The notes: a model not told the origin generated them from the sequence alone. Counted from the first letter of the stretch, positions 16,426 to 25,911 are shown. The stretch is DNA of 64,000 nt from CAVWNR01 sp963756525 (GCA_963756525.1 CAVWNR010000004.1:1-64000), one strand, 5' to 3'. Translations and numbers: made by a program.

Positions 16426-17931
16426 TCACTCGACGGCCGCCTCCGCCGGGGCTACCACTTCGCGGTGCAGGATCTTGCCGGTGGGCCCGGTGGGCAGCGA
16501 GTCGACCAGCCACACTTGCCGGGGATACTTGTACGCGGCGACGCGCTGCTTGCAGAACTCGCGCAGCTCTTCCGCCGTAGCGCTTCGGCCGGGTGCGAGC
16601 ATGACGGCGGCCCCGACCTCCTCGCCCAGCCGGGAGTGCTTCAGCCCGATGACCGCCACCTCGGCGACCGCGGGGTGCTGATGCAGCACCTCCTCGATCT
16701 CGCGGGGGTAGACGTTGTAGCCGCCGCGGATGATCAGGCGCTTCTTGCGGTCGACGATGTACAGGTAGCCGTCTTCGTCGGCGCGGGCCAGGTCGCCGGT
16801 GCGCAGCCAGCCGTCCGGGATCGTCTCGGCGGTCGCCTCCGGCCGGCGCCAGTAGCCCTTCATCACGTTCTCGCCGGCCACCGCCAGCTCCCCGACCTCA
16901 CCGACCGGGACGTCGCTGCCGTCCTCGGCCACGATTCGCACCCGGACCCCCGCGATCGGCCGGCCGATGGAGCCGACCTTGCGCGGCTGGTCGGGATGGT
17001 TGAACGACACCACCGGCGAGGTTTCCGACAGCCCGTACCCTTCGAGGATGGTGGCGCCGAAGGTCTCCTCGAACGCGCGGAGCACCTCCACCGGCAGCGC
17101 CGCGCCGCCCGAGACGCAGGTACGCAGGCTGTTGGTGTCGTAGCCGGCCGCGCCGGGAGCATGCAGGATGTCCGAGTACATGGTCGGCACGCTTTCGAAG
17201 ATCGTGACCTGCCGGGCGGCGATCAGCTCCAGCGCGTCCTCGGCGCGGAAGCGGGGCAGCAGCGCCAGGCACGAGCCGGCGATGACGGCGGCGTTGAGCG
17301 CGCAGGTCAGACCGAACACGTGAAAGAGCGGCAGGCACCCCATGATCACGTCCTGCTCCGTGGCGTAGAGCAGGGTTTCCCGGGTGACCCGGGCGTTGCT
17401 GGCCATGCTGTGGTGGGTCAGCTCGGCGCCCTTCGGCTCCCCCGTAGTCCCGGAGGTGTAGAGGATCACCGCGGTGTCGTCGTCGGCCCGCTCGACCGGC
17501 TCGGCCGGCGGCTCGACGCCGGCCAGCTGCTCCGCGTCCAGGCCCAGGGCATCGACCACCACGCAGTCCGCGCCGGCCTCCCCGGCACCCTCGCGGGCGG
17601 CGTCCGCGCAGGCGTCGACCGCGAACAGCAGCCGCGCGCCGGAGTCGGAGAGGTAGTACGCCACCTCGCGACCCGCCAGCAACGGGTTCATCGGCACCAC
17701 CGTGCACCCGGCGAACAGGGCCGCGTAGTAGAGCAGCGCGAACGCCGGGACGTTCGGCAGCATCAGCCCGACCCGGTCGCCGAGGCTGGCGCCGCGGGCG
17801 CGCAGGAACCCGGCCCCAGCCTGTGCCCGGTCGAGGAACTCCCGGTAGGTCAACTCCTGCTCGCCCATCGCCAGCGCCGGGCGATCCGGATGCCGCTGCG
17901 CCGTGCTGACCAGATTGTTCGCCAGGTTCAT
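16426..17931 (-). CDS. Long-chain-fatty-acid--CoA ligase (FadD-type)
   Basis: ATP-dependent acyl-CoA synthetase of the ANL superfamily, 501 aa. The phosphate loop YTSGTTGEPKGAELTH is near residue 155, the adenine motif EGYGLSETSPV near 290, the hinge motif DRKKRLIIRGGYNVYP near 390 and the C-terminal lysine motif PTGPTGKILHRE near 485. It is the last gene of a four-gene unit phaC-phaZ-acyl-CoA dehydrogenase-fadD, starting 22 bases after its neighbour, so it probably activates fatty or hydroxy acids released from, or destined for, polyester storage. The exact substrate chain length cannot be read from the sequence. Confidence 0.9.
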   Translation of the reverse strand: MNLANNLVSTAQRHPDRPALAMGEQELTYREFLDRAQAGAGFLRARGASLGDRVGLMLPNVPAFALLYYAALFAGCTVVPMNPLLAGREVAYYLSDSGARLLFAVDACADAAREGAGEAGADCVVVDALGLDAEQLAGVEPPAEPVERADDDTAVILYTSGTTGEPKGAELTHHSMASNARVTRETLLYATEQDVIMGCLPLFHVFGLTCALNAAVIAGSCLALLPRFRAEDALELIAARQVTIFESVPTMYSDILHAPGAAGYDTNSLRTCVSGGAALPVEVLRAFEETFGATILEGYGLSETSPVVSFNHPDQPRKVGSIGRPIAGVRVRIVAEDGSDVPVGEVGELAVAGENVMKGYWRRPEATAETIPDGWLRTGDLARADEDGYLYIVDRKKRLIIRGGYNVYPREIEEVLHQHPAVAEVAVIGLKHSRLGEEVGAAVMLAPGRSATAEELREFCKQRVAAYKYPRQVWLVDSLPTGPTGKILHREVVAPAEAAVE

Positions 17932-17953
17932 CGCGTTTCCTTTCGGTGTTGAG

Positions 17954-19144
17954 TCAGGTGAAGGCGGAGACGCCGGTGATGTCCCGGCCGACGATCAACG
18001 TCTGGATCGTCTCGGTGCCCTCGAAGGTGTGCACGGCCTCGATGTCGGCCATGTGCCGGATCACGTGGAAGTCGAGCAGGATGCCGTTGCCGCCGAGCAG
18101 GTCCCGTGCCTCGGCCAGCACCGTCCGCGCCTTGGACGTGTTGTGCATCTTGGCCAGCCCCGCCAGCGTCGCCGCGTCCTCGCCGCGTTCGGAAAGCCGG
18201 CCGATCTGCACGCAGTACAGCTGCATCGCGGTCACGTCAGCGAGCATGTTCACCAGCCGCTGCTGGATGATCTGGAAGCTCACCAGAGGCTTGCCGAACT
18301 GCTTCCGACGCTTGGCATAAGTCAGCGCCGCGTCGAATCCTGCCACCGCATGGCCCAGCGCCATCCAGGCGCACGCGCCGCGGGTGCCGGTGAGCACCGC
18401 GGCGGCGTCCTTGAACGTGTTCGCGCCCGGCAGCTTGGCCTCCGCGGGCAGCCGCACGTCGTCGAAGCCCAGCTCCGCCTGCCACACCGCGCGCAGCGAC
18501 CCCTTGCCTTCGATGAGCCGCGCGGTGAACCCAGGGGTGTCCTTCTCCAGCAGGAACCCCTTGACCTGCCCGTCGTCGGTGTCACGGGCCCACACCACGA
18601 CCACGTCCGCGATGCTGCCGTTGCCGATCCACTTCTTCGCGCCGTTGAGTACGTAGTCGTCGCCGTCGCGGCGCGCGGTGCTCTCCAGCGCGATCGAGTC
18701 CGACCCGTGATCGGGTTCGGTGAGCGCGAACGCGCCCAGCTTCTCCAGCCGGGCCATCGCCGGCAGCCAGAGCTGCTTCTGCTCCTCCGAGCCATGCATG
18801 GCGATCGACTGCATCGCGAGTCCGGCCTGCACGCCGAGGAAGGTGCCCAGGCTGCCGTCGCCGCGGGAAAGCTCCATGCACACCAGCCCGGCCGACAGCC
18901 GGTCCATCTCCGGGCACCCGTAGCCCTTGATCCCGTCGCCGACGATCCCGACGGCGGCGAGCTTCTCGATCAGCGGCCAGGGAAACTCGGCCCGCTCCCA
19001 GTAGCCGTTGATCACCGGCAGTACCTCGGACTCGACGAAGGCGCGGGTCCGATCGAGGTAGCCCTTCTGCTGCGCGCTGAGCTGCTCCTTGATCAGGTAG
19101 TAGTCGGTTCCGAGCGCCGCGCCGACGCCCACGCTGAGATCCAT
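17954..19144 (-). CDS. Acyl-CoA dehydrogenase
   Basis: FAD-dependent alpha,beta-oxidation of an acyl-CoA, 396 aa. Typical signatures: FALTEPDHGSDSIALESTAR, KKWIGNGSIADVVVVWARD and the C-terminal DLLGGNGILLDFHVIRHMAD followed by EAVHTFEGTETIQTLIVGR. Its catalytic-base Glu in YEGT/FEGT context resembles the glutaryl-CoA dehydrogenase branch. I choose ATG 19144, preceded by GGAGGTGGCG, over a GTG four codons upstream. It begins 17 bases after phaZ, within the PHA operon. Confidence 0.9.
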   Translation of the reverse strand: MDLSVGVGAALGTDYYLIKEQLSAQQKGYLDRTRAFVESEVLPVINGYWERAEFPWPLIEKLAAVGIVGDGIKGYGCPEMDRLSAGLVCMELSRGDGSLGTFLGVQAGLAMQSIAMHGSEEQKQLWLPAMARLEKLGAFALTEPDHGSDSIALESTARRDGDDYVLNGAKKWIGNGSIADVVVVWARDTDDGQVKGFLLEKDTPGFTARLIEGKGSLRAVWQAELGFDDVRLPAEAKLPGANTFKDAAAVLTGTRGACAWMALGHAVAGFDAALTYAKRRKQFGKPLVSFQIIQQRLVNMLADVTAMQLYCVQIGRLSERGEDAATLAGLAKMHNTSKARTVLAEARDLLGGNGILLDFHVIRHMADIEAVHTFEGTETIQTLIVGRDITGVSAFT

Positions 19145-19161
19145 CGCCACCTCCACGCTGC

Positions 19162-19998
19162 CTAGTGGTCATCCTCGTCGAGAAACGCGTCCACCACCGG
19201 CGCCAGCTCATCCGCCTCGGTGACCAGGCCGAGGTGGCCGCCCGAGTAGACGCGCAGCCGCCCGTGCGGCAGAAGCCTCGCCATGATCCGGCCGTTGGCC
19301 ACCGGGACGATCGGATCGTCGTCGCCCGTCAAGATCAGCGTGGGTTGTCGGATGAACGGCAGGAACGGCAGGCTGGTCCACCCCGACCCGGCGAGCAACT
19401 GGTAGAGGTAGCCGCGCCGCGGCCCGACCCGGGTGGCCGCATGGAGCAGCTCCATGACCCGCTGCGGGTCGTCGCGGGCGCTGCCGCCGTACATCTCGCC
19501 GGCCACCCGTCGCACGTACTCCGGATCGCGATGCCGTCGCGGGCTCAGCATCCGCGCCAGCACCGCCGGATGCCCGGGCACCATGACGCTGCCGGTCCCC
19601 GTCGCCACCAGCACCAGCCGGTGGCACCGGCGCGGATACAGCAAGGCGAACTGCTGAGCCAGCGCGCCGCCCCACGAGATGCCCAGCACGTCCGCGCGCC
19701 TATACCCCAGGTCCGTCAACAGCCGCGCCAGGGTTCGGGCCAGCTCCGGCAACCGGTACGGCCGCCCCGGCAAAGGCGATCCACCCACTCCGGGCACGTC
19801 GAACCGCACCACCTCGCGTCGCGGATCCAGCGCCGCCACCAGCGGATCGAGCGCCTCCAGGCTGATCCCGATGCCGTTGCACACCACCAGCGGCGTCGTA
19901 CCGCCGTCGCCGGGACGGGTGTTCACGCGCACCGGCTGGCGGCCGACCAGCGCCGTGGTCGTCTGCAACCGGGTGGCCGTACCCGGGCCGCTGGGCAT
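19162..19998 (-). CDS. phaZ: Poly(3-hydroxyalkanoate) depolymerase-like alpha/beta hydrolase
   Basis: Intracellular hydrolase of stored polyester, 278 aa. The nucleophile elbow is GISWGGALAQQFALLYPRR, and the region DVPGVGGSPLPGRPYRLPEL and VATGTGSVMVPGHPAVLARM match intracellular medium-chain PHA depolymerases. A late His lies in YSGGHLGLV. The start ATG overlaps the phaC stop (ATGA), so synthesis and degradation enzymes are translationally coupled. No signal peptide, as expected for a granule-associated enzyme. Confidence 0.88.
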   Translation of the reverse strand: MPSGPGTATRLQTTTALVGRQPVRVNTRPGDGGTTPLVVCNGIGISLEALDPLVAALDPRREVVRFDVPGVGGSPLPGRPYRLPELARTLARLLTDLGYRRADVLGISWGGALAQQFALLYPRRCHRLVLVATGTGSVMVPGHPAVLARMLSPRRHRDPEYVRRVAGEMYGGSARDDPQRVMELLHAATRVGPRRGYLYQLLAGSGWTSLPFLPFIRQPTLILTGDDDPIVPVANGRIMARLLPHGRLRVYSGGHLGLVTEADELAPVVDAFLDEDDH

Positions 19999-21704
19999 CA
20001 GCGATCCAACACGTAGCTGCCGGGGGCCGGTTCGACCGGCGCGAACCGCGCGGAACCCAGGCTTTGCGGCACTTCGACCTGCGCCCCGCCCCGTTCGGCC
20101 AGCCACTCCGCGTAGTCCGGCCACCAGGACCCGGTGACCGTCTCGGCCTCGGCGATCCAGGCGTCCGGGTCTGCCGGATGCTGTTTGCCGACCTGGAAGC
20201 GCGCCTTCTCGTTGCCGGGCGGATTCACCATGGCCGCGATATGCCCCGACGTGGAGAGCACGAACCGGCTACGGCCACCGAGCAGCTGCGTGGTGGCGTA
20301 GCAGGACCGCCATGGGCAGAGGTGGTCGGCTATGCCCGCGATCAGGTAAGAGTCGACGTCGACGGTGGAGAGATCCACCGGAGTGCCCAGCAAGGACACC
20401 CCGCCCGGCTTGGTCATTGTGTTGTCCTGCGCGGCGGTGACGAAGTCGGCGTGCAGTCCGGCGCTCATCCGGGTCGTGTCCGCGTTCCAGTAGAGGATGT
20501 CGAACGGTGCCGGGCTGCGGCCGGCGAGATAGTTGTTCACCCAGTAGTTCCAGACGAGGTCGTTCGGCCGCAACCAGGCGAAGATCTCGGCCAGCGAGCG
20601 CCCGTCGAGGTACCCGCGGACCCGGGACGATGCGATCGCCGCGCGCGCCGTGTTGCGGTCGAGCATCGCCCGCGTCGTCCCTGCCCTGGACTGGTCGAGC
20701 ACGGACACCGCGAGCGTCAGGCTCGCCACCGTCGCAAGCCGCCCGGTATCAGCCAGGTGCGCCGCGGTCATCGCGGCCAGGATGCCCCCCGAGCAGATGC
20801 CCAGCAGGTGGCTCTCCTCCGCCCCGGTGACCGCCCGCGTGGCCTCCATCGCCTCCAAGATCGCTGCGCCGTAGGTGTCGAAGTTCCAGTCCCGGTGGCG
20901 CGCATCGGGGTTGCGCCACGACATGAGGAACACCTGCTGCCGCTGGCTCACCAGGTACTCGACCATGCTTCGCCCGGGCGCCAGGTCGGTGATGTAGTAC
21001 TTGTTGATCGTCGGCGGCACGAGCAGCAGCGGTACCGCCTGCACCGTCGGCGTCTGCGGTTGGTACTGGATCAGCTCGAACACCGGCGTCCGCAGCACCA
21101 CCGCGCCCGGCGTGATTGCCAGGGACTCCCCGACCTCGAACGCGTCGGGTTCCACCATCGTCGGCACGCGCGGCGGGCTTGCCATGTCCCGCGCGAAGTT
21201 GCGCACGCCGCGCAGGACGTTGCCACCGCCGGTGTCGATCAACGCCTTCCAGCCCACCGGACTCAGCAGCGGATTGTTGCTCGGCGCGACCGCCTGCACC
21301 GCGTTGTCCAGCGCGAACGTCAGCCGCTCGCGATCCGCCCACGACAGCTCGGCGTCCGCCAGCAGGCCCTGTGCCGCCTGCTCGAATGCCAGGTAGGCCT
21401 GCACCGTCCGGGCCAGCAGCGGGTTGTCCCGCCACGCCGGATCGGCGAAGCGCCGGTCGCGCTTTGACGGGGCGAGGGTCGACTCACCCGCGGCGACCCG
21501 TGCCAGTTCCACCGCGAAGTCCGCCAGCCGCCGGCCCGGACGGCTCGGCCGGCTGAGCAGACTGCGCACCGCGCGGACACCGGCCTGCCCCGGAAGGAGT
21601 CGCCCGGCCGGTCCCAGCGCGGCGTCGGCCAGCAGGAAGTCCAGCGCCCCGGCTGCCCCGGCGAGCTCTTCGGGATCCGACCCGTTCGCGGTCTGGCTGC
21701 CCAT
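19998..21704 (-). CDS. phaC: Poly(3-hydroxyalkanoate) synthase, class II-like
   Basis: Polymerises (R)-3-hydroxyacyl-CoA into PHA granules, 568 aa. The lipase-box-like site GICSGG puts the catalytic Cys near residue 304; the general-base His is in TSGHIAAMVNPPGNEKA. SWRNPDARHRDW and LLLVPPTINKYYITD are characteristic. Length and single-subunit organisation fit class II (medium-chain) enzymes. ATG 21704 has GAGGTGAG upstream; open sequence further upstream is low-complexity. It heads the phaC-phaZ-dehydrogenase-ligase operon. Confidence 0.93.
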   Translation of the reverse strand: MGSQTANGSDPEELAGAAGALDFLLADAALGPAGRLLPGQAGVRAVRSLLSRPSRPGRRLADFAVELARVAAGESTLAPSKRDRRFADPAWRDNPLLARTVQAYLAFEQAAQGLLADAELSWADRERLTFALDNAVQAVAPSNNPLLSPVGWKALIDTGGGNVLRGVRNFARDMASPPRVPTMVEPDAFEVGESLAITPGAVVLRTPVFELIQYQPQTPTVQAVPLLLVPPTINKYYITDLAPGRSMVEYLVSQRQQVFLMSWRNPDARHRDWNFDTYGAAILEAMEATRAVTGAEESHLLGICSGGILAAMTAAHLADTGRLATVASLTLAVSVLDQSRAGTTRAMLDRNTARAAIASSRVRGYLDGRSLAEIFAWLRPNDLVWNYWVNNYLAGRSPAPFDILYWNADTTRMSAGLHADFVTAAQDNTMTKPGGVSLLGTPVDLSTVDVDSYLIAGIADHLCPWRSCYATTQLLGGRSRFVLSTSGHIAAMVNPPGNEKARFQVGKQHPADPDAWIAEAETVTGSWWPDYAEWLAERGGAQVEVPQSLGSARFAPVEPAPGSYVLDR

Positions 21705-21868
21705 CGACTCACCTCGCCGGTTTCGCAGGTCGCCCCTCGACGCGAAGGCGCAGCCTGATCCTCCCACCGGCGACGAGACTGCGTCGACCATGCGGTCGTA
21801 CATGGGCCGTGGACGCGGGCTGCGTACTCTCGACGTCGACACCCGCGTCCACCTCGGCCGTGAGACTG

Positions 21869-22285
21869 ATGCCGATGCTGCACCACCACCGTCGTGAACC
21901 GGACCCGGCCTCGCCCGATGCGGTCGATCGCGAGATCGGCCTGGTGATCCGCGAAGCCGCCGCGCGGGTGCGAACGGTCGAGGAGCTCGTCCAGCGTTGC
22001 AAGGACGACACCTGCCCCGGTTCGGAGCTCGCACGCGACGGCGGCCGCATCATGATCGATTACGCGCACCTCAGGCAGCGGCTGGAGCGACTGCCGCAGA
22101 CGCCGCGCGTGCAGCACGTCGCCGAGCTGCTCAACTTCGAGCAGACGCTGCTGCACCAGGCACTGCTCTATGCCTTCCGTCCGGAGTCCCCCGACAAATG
22201 GCGCCTGCTCGCCGATCTCGGCGGCGGGCGAGGGGCACCGTCGGAGGACCTCGAGCGCCTCGCCGCCGAGTCGGGCCCTTGTTGA
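21869..22285 (+). CDS. Hypothetical protein, Asp/Glu/Arg-rich helical
   Basis: 138 aa, no family recognised. It is predicted to be mostly helical: REIGLVIREAAARVRTVEEL, then LRQRLERLPQTPRVQHVAEL and FEQTLLHQALLYAFRPESPD, with CKDDTCPG as a possible Cys pair. It is divergent from phaC. Starts at ATG 21869 or 21875 or GTG 21860 are possible. The last codons and the stop are provided by a 49-bp palindrome (22281-22329), so the original end may have been different. A phasin-like or regulatory role beside phaC would be a guess. Confidence 0.55.
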   Translation: MPMLHHHRREPDPASPDAVDREIGLVIREAAARVRTVEELVQRCKDDTCPGSELARDGGRIMIDYAHLRQRLERLPQTPRVQHVAELLNFEQTLLHQALLYAFRPESPDKWRLLADLGGGRGAPSEDLERLAAESGPC

Positions 22286-22329
22286 TGTTGGACTTGTGGC
22301 GGATATTCGACCATTAGTCCAACATCAAC
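22281..22329. repeat. 49-bp palindrome, copy 1
   Basis: Near-perfect inverted repeat with arms beginning GTTGATGTTGGACTTGTGG and a TAT centre. The same 49-bp unit occurs at 44839-44887 and, split by an insertion, at 55436-55607. This copy ends 52 bases before the start of the phosphoesterase gene and supplies the stop codon of the gene before it. Arms differ at a few positions here. Confidence 0.9.
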
Positions 22330-22381
22330 ACCGAGCTGGAGCGAGAGCCACGTCGGCTCCGCGGCACGGAAAGGCGGGTTC

Positions 22382-23899
22382 ATGGCCAAGCTCTGGGAGA
22401 AGTCCGAGCAACGCCGCGTTCAGCGCTTCTACGCCGGCTCCGACGAGCGGTTCGAGGCGGTGCGCCCGCGGCCCGACCTGCCGCCGGGCACCGACCTGCT
22501 GCCGCAGATCGAGCACGTCGTGGTGCTGATGATGGAAAACCACTCGTTCGACAGCTACTTCGGCATGCTCGGAAAAGGCGACGGCCTGCCGGTCGACCCC
22601 GCCACCGGAGCGCCAAGCAGTGCGAACGCCCGCGCCGACGGCAGCCTCGTGCGATCGTTCGAAATGCGCAGGACCGGCCAGCTGCCGGACGCCCCGACAC
22701 AGAGCTGGCATGCGAGCCACATCCAGTACGGCGAAGGCCGCAATGATGGCTTCGTTGCCAGCATCGAATGCACCGTCGATCCCGCGACTCCCGAACAGAT
22801 CGAGGTGCCGATGGGCTACTGGACCGAGCGGCAGCTGCCGTTCTATGCCAGCCTCGCTCGAACGTTTCCTGTCGCCGACCGGTGGTTCTCCTCCTGCCTC
22901 GGGCCGACATTCCCCAATCGTCGGTTCCTGATCGCCGGTACCGCCGACGCGCTGATCGACGACCTGCCGTTTGGGATGGTGGGGTATCCGCACGCCGGAA
23001 CCATCTTCGACCTGCTCACCCGCAACGACATCAGCTGGGCGAACTACCACGACGTCGCGGCGTTGCGCATTCACAGCAAGCGGGTACTCGGAACCGCCAC
23101 GCTCGTCGCGGCGCGCCGGGCGATGATCGCCATCGGCAAGGTGTTCCCGAAGGTGCTGCACTCCGCGCTGGGCAACCTGCAATTCACCGCCGACCTGTAT
23201 CCCTTGGGCCTGGCGAGCGCGCACGGTCGCCTGCACAGCCTGGACCGCTTCTTCCGCGACGTCGATGCCGGGACGCTGCCGGCATTCAGCCTCGTCGACC
23301 CGAACTTCGAGAGATTCTCCGAGGAGAACCCGCAGGATGCGCAGGACGGCGAGGCGTTCGCCGCCGAGGTGATCAACCGGGTCATGCACGGGAACAAGTG
23401 GTCGACGACGGTGCTCATCTGGCTCTACGACGAGCCGGGCGGCTACTACGACCACGTCGCTCCGCCGCGCGCCGAGCCGCCGGATGACAAGGAGGGGCGC
23501 AGCCTGCTGCAGGCGCCCGGCTGGGTGCGGGCGGTGGCGCTGCGCCTGCTGCGCAAGCCGCCGAACTACCTTCGGGCGATCGACGAGTGGCCTGACCGGC
23601 GCTACGACCGGTACGGGTTCCGCGTGCCCGCGGTGATCGTGTCGCCCTACGCGAAGCCGGACTTCGTCGACTCCACCGTGTACGACCACACCTCGGTGCT
23701 CAAGCTCCTCGAACAGAAGTGGAACCTGCCCTCGCTGACCCGGCGCGACGCCGCGGCGACCGCACCGCTGAACTGCCTCGACTTCGACCACGCGCACTTC
23801 GCCGAGCCGCCCGCGCTGGCCGCGCCGGCGCGCCGGTGGACGTCGGCCGGCGTCGTCGCGCGCGGCAGCATCGACAGGGCCGCGCCGGTCAGTCCGTGA
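22382..23899 (+). CDS. Phospholipase C-like phosphoesterase
   Basis: 505-aa member of the alkaline-phosphatase-superfamily phosphoesterases that includes bacterial phospholipase C and AcpA. Metal-site motifs are visible: IEHVVVLMMENHSFDSYFG near residue 42, LIWLYDEPGGYYDHVAPP near 350 and YDHTSVLKLLEQKW near 435. Unlike secreted PLCs it has no signal peptide or twin-arginine motif; the N-terminus is MAKLWEKSEQRRVQRFY. It is thus probably cytoplasmic, or exported in another way. ATG 22382 follows GGAAAGG. Substrate is unknown. Confidence 0.85.
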   Translation: MAKLWEKSEQRRVQRFYAGSDERFEAVRPRPDLPPGTDLLPQIEHVVVLMMENHSFDSYFGMLGKGDGLPVDPATGAPSSANARADGSLVRSFEMRRTGQLPDAPTQSWHASHIQYGEGRNDGFVASIECTVDPATPEQIEVPMGYWTERQLPFYASLARTFPVADRWFSSCLGPTFPNRRFLIAGTADALIDDLPFGMVGYPHAGTIFDLLTRNDISWANYHDVAALRIHSKRVLGTATLVAARRAMIAIGKVFPKVLHSALGNLQFTADLYPLGLASAHGRLHSLDRFFRDVDAGTLPAFSLVDPNFERFSEENPQDAQDGEAFAAEVINRVMHGNKWSTTVLIWLYDEPGGYYDHVAPPRAEPPDDKEGRSLLQAPGWVRAVALRLLRKPPNYLRAIDEWPDRRYDRYGFRVPAVIVSPYAKPDFVDSTVYDHTSVLKLLEQKWNLPSLTRRDAAATAPLNCLDFDHAHFAEPPALAAPARRWTSAGVVARGSIDRAAPVSP

Positions 23900-23914
23900 C
23901 CCGCCGCAGTGCGG

Positions 23915-24715
23915 TCAGCTGACCATCCGCAGCGTCCAGAAGTCCGCCGAGAGGGTGCTGTCGGTGAGGTAGGCGTAGGGCATGGTGAAGTAGCCGTCCA
24001 TCCCCCATGTGGTGCCCCACGAGTTGCGCACGGTGAACCGTTGCGACGCGTCGTCGTAGCCGACCGCGACCACGGCATGCCCGCCGAGAACGGTCTCGCC
24101 CGTGGTCGGCATGGGCACGACGCCGGTCTTGGCCACCCCCGGCGTCTCGAAGCTGTCGTAGACGGTGAAACCGAACACGACCGGATAGCCCTCGGCCAGG
24201 CAGCCCTTGAGCTGGGCGAGCGACTGCGGCACCCGTGAGTAGCTCGTCGCGCGGTTCTGCTTGGCCGCCGTGTAGCACGCCGCCCCGGGCTGGCTGGTGA
24301 ATTGGGTGATGTCGTAGGGCCACTCGTCCTCGGTGCACACGCCCTGCTTGACGAGCGTCTTTACGCCGTCGCGGATCTGCGCTCCGCTGTCGGTTCCGAC
24401 GGTTCCCTCGATGCGCCGTTCGTTGTAATAGATGAACAGCCGCGACGGGGTGAAGTCGGCGAGGCCCTGCTTGCGAAGGTCGAACTCGAACGCGCCAGAC
24501 AGCGCGTTGGCCGTGCAGCTGCCGAGCTTGCCCTGGTCGAACACCGGGCAGCACTCCGGCCGGAGGTCCACCGAGGGCGGCGGCGCGGTCAGCGTCGCCG
24601 GCGGCGTCGAGTAGATGCGGTCACGCGCGTCGGGCAGGTCACGCACCCACCCGTAGCGGGCCACGGAGCGACGGGTCGGCTCGTCCGATGCGCCATCGGC
24701 TGTGTCGTCAGTCAT
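23915..24715 (-). CDS. Papain-like (C1 family) cysteine peptidase
   Basis: 266 aa. The catalytic triad of papain enzymes is visible: Cys in QGKLGSCTANALSGAFEFD, His in LGGHAVVAVGYDD and Asn in RNSWGTTWGMDGYF. There is no signal peptide and only a short N-terminal stretch (YGWVRDLPDARDRIYS, a motif shared by bacterial C1 proteins) in place of a propeptide, so the product seems cytoplasmic. The gene is convergent with the phosphoesterase (15-base gap) and divergent from the ABC genes. Substrate unknown. Confidence 0.9.
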   Translation of the reverse strand: MTDDTADGASDEPTRRSVARYGWVRDLPDARDRIYSTPPATLTAPPPSVDLRPECCPVFDQGKLGSCTANALSGAFEFDLRKQGLADFTPSRLFIYYNERRIEGTVGTDSGAQIRDGVKTLVKQGVCTEDEWPYDITQFTSQPGAACYTAAKQNRATSYSRVPQSLAQLKGCLAEGYPVVFGFTVYDSFETPGVAKTGVVPMPTTGETVLGGHAVVAVGYDDASQRFTVRNSWGTTWGMDGYFTMPYAYLTDSTLSADFWTLRMVS

Positions 24716-24858
24716 GGCGCACACAATCCCGTACCGAAGCGCGCCGGTAAAGGCTTGACCCGCAGCGCTGCCCGAACAGGCAGGCAAGCTGGTAGGGCGC
24801 TGAGCGCCGCCCGTCGAAACGGCACGACCTGCGGCTGCGTCCGTGTTTGGATACCTGA

Positions 24859-25911
24859 GTGAGCCAGAGCTATGGGGTGACCCCTGCGCCGGCCACCCAG
24901 CCGACCGGCTACGGCGTCGAGCCGCACGCGGGGCAGATCGTGGTGCAGGAGCTGACCAAGGTCTTCGGTGGCAAGGTGCGGGCCGTCGACCGGCTGACGT
25001 TCACCGTCGAGCCGGGCTCGGTTACCGGCTTCCTCGGTCCGAACGGCGCCGGCAAGACGACCACCCTGCGCATGCTGCTCGGCCTGGTGCATCCGACAGC
25101 CGGGCGGGCGACCATCGGTGGCCTGGCTTATCACGACATCCGCGACCCGCTGCGCGTCGTCGGCGCCGCGCTCGAGGCGGCGAGCTTCCATCCGGCGCGA
25201 ACCGGCCGCAACCACCTGCGCATCCTCTGCGCGGCCGCCGGCATCGCCGACCGGCGCGCGGACGAGGTGCTCGACCTGGTCGGCCTGGGCGACGCGGCCG
25301 GGCGCAAGGTCAGGGGCTATTCGATGGGGATGCGCCAGCGGCTCGCGCTCGCCGCTACCCTGCTGGGCGACCCTCGCGTGCTCATCCTCGACGAGCCGGC
25401 GAACGGCCTCGACCCGGAAGGTATCCGCTGGCTACGTGGCTTCTTCCGGCACCTGGCCGGTGAGGGGCGCACGGTGCTGGTCTCCAGCCACCAGCTCAAC
25501 GAGGTCGAGGAGTTCGCCGACCGGGTCGTGATCCTCAACCGCGGGCAGCTGGTGCGGGCCGGCTCCATCGCCGAGCTCACCAAGGGCACCGACGTCGTGG
25601 TGGTGCGCTCTCCCGACATCGGCGCCCTGGCCCGCGCGCTGGCCGAGCGCGGCGTCAGGCCGGATCAGCCCGACCCGGCCACGCTGCGCATCCGCGGTTG
25701 CGATATCGCCGAGGTGGGCCACCTGGCGTTCGTCGCCGGCGTCGAGCTGCACGAACTCAGCGTCGAGCGGTTCGACCTCGAGCAGCTGTTCTTCTCGCTG
25801 ACCCAGGGCCAGTACGCGGGCGTGCCGATGGGCGGCTACCCGGTGCAGCCGCCCGGTGTGCCTCTGCAGGGACCCGCGCCGACCCAGGGAGGTACGCCGT
25901 GGGCGGGCTGA
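24859..25911 (+). CDS. ABC transporter ATP-binding protein (exporter type)
   Basis: 350 aa. Walker A GPNGAGKTTT near residue 58, signature YSMGMRQRLALAATLL near 155, Walker B LILDEPANGLDPEG and switch His in SSHQLNE. A C-terminal extension ends in a Gly/Pro-rich tail (GGYPVQPPGVPLQGP). The type is that of two-gene ABC-2 exporters of peptides, antibiotics or lipids. The GTG start is at 24859; the downstream permease gene overlaps its end by 13 bases. Substrate cannot be deduced. Confidence 0.9.
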   Translation: MSQSYGVTPAPATQPTGYGVEPHAGQIVVQELTKVFGGKVRAVDRLTFTVEPGSVTGFLGPNGAGKTTTLRMLLGLVHPTAGRATIGGLAYHDIRDPLRVVGAALEAASFHPARTGRNHLRILCAAAGIADRRADEVLDLVGLGDAAGRKVRGYSMGMRQRLALAATLLGDPRVLILDEPANGLDPEGIRWLRGFFRHLAGEGRTVLVSSHQLNEVEEFADRVVILNRGQLVRAGSIAELTKGTDVVVVRSPDIGALARALAERGVRPDQPDPATLRIRGCDIAEVGHLAFVAGVELHELSVERFDLEQLFFSLTQGQYAGVPMGGYPVQPPGVPLQGPAPTQGGTPWAG

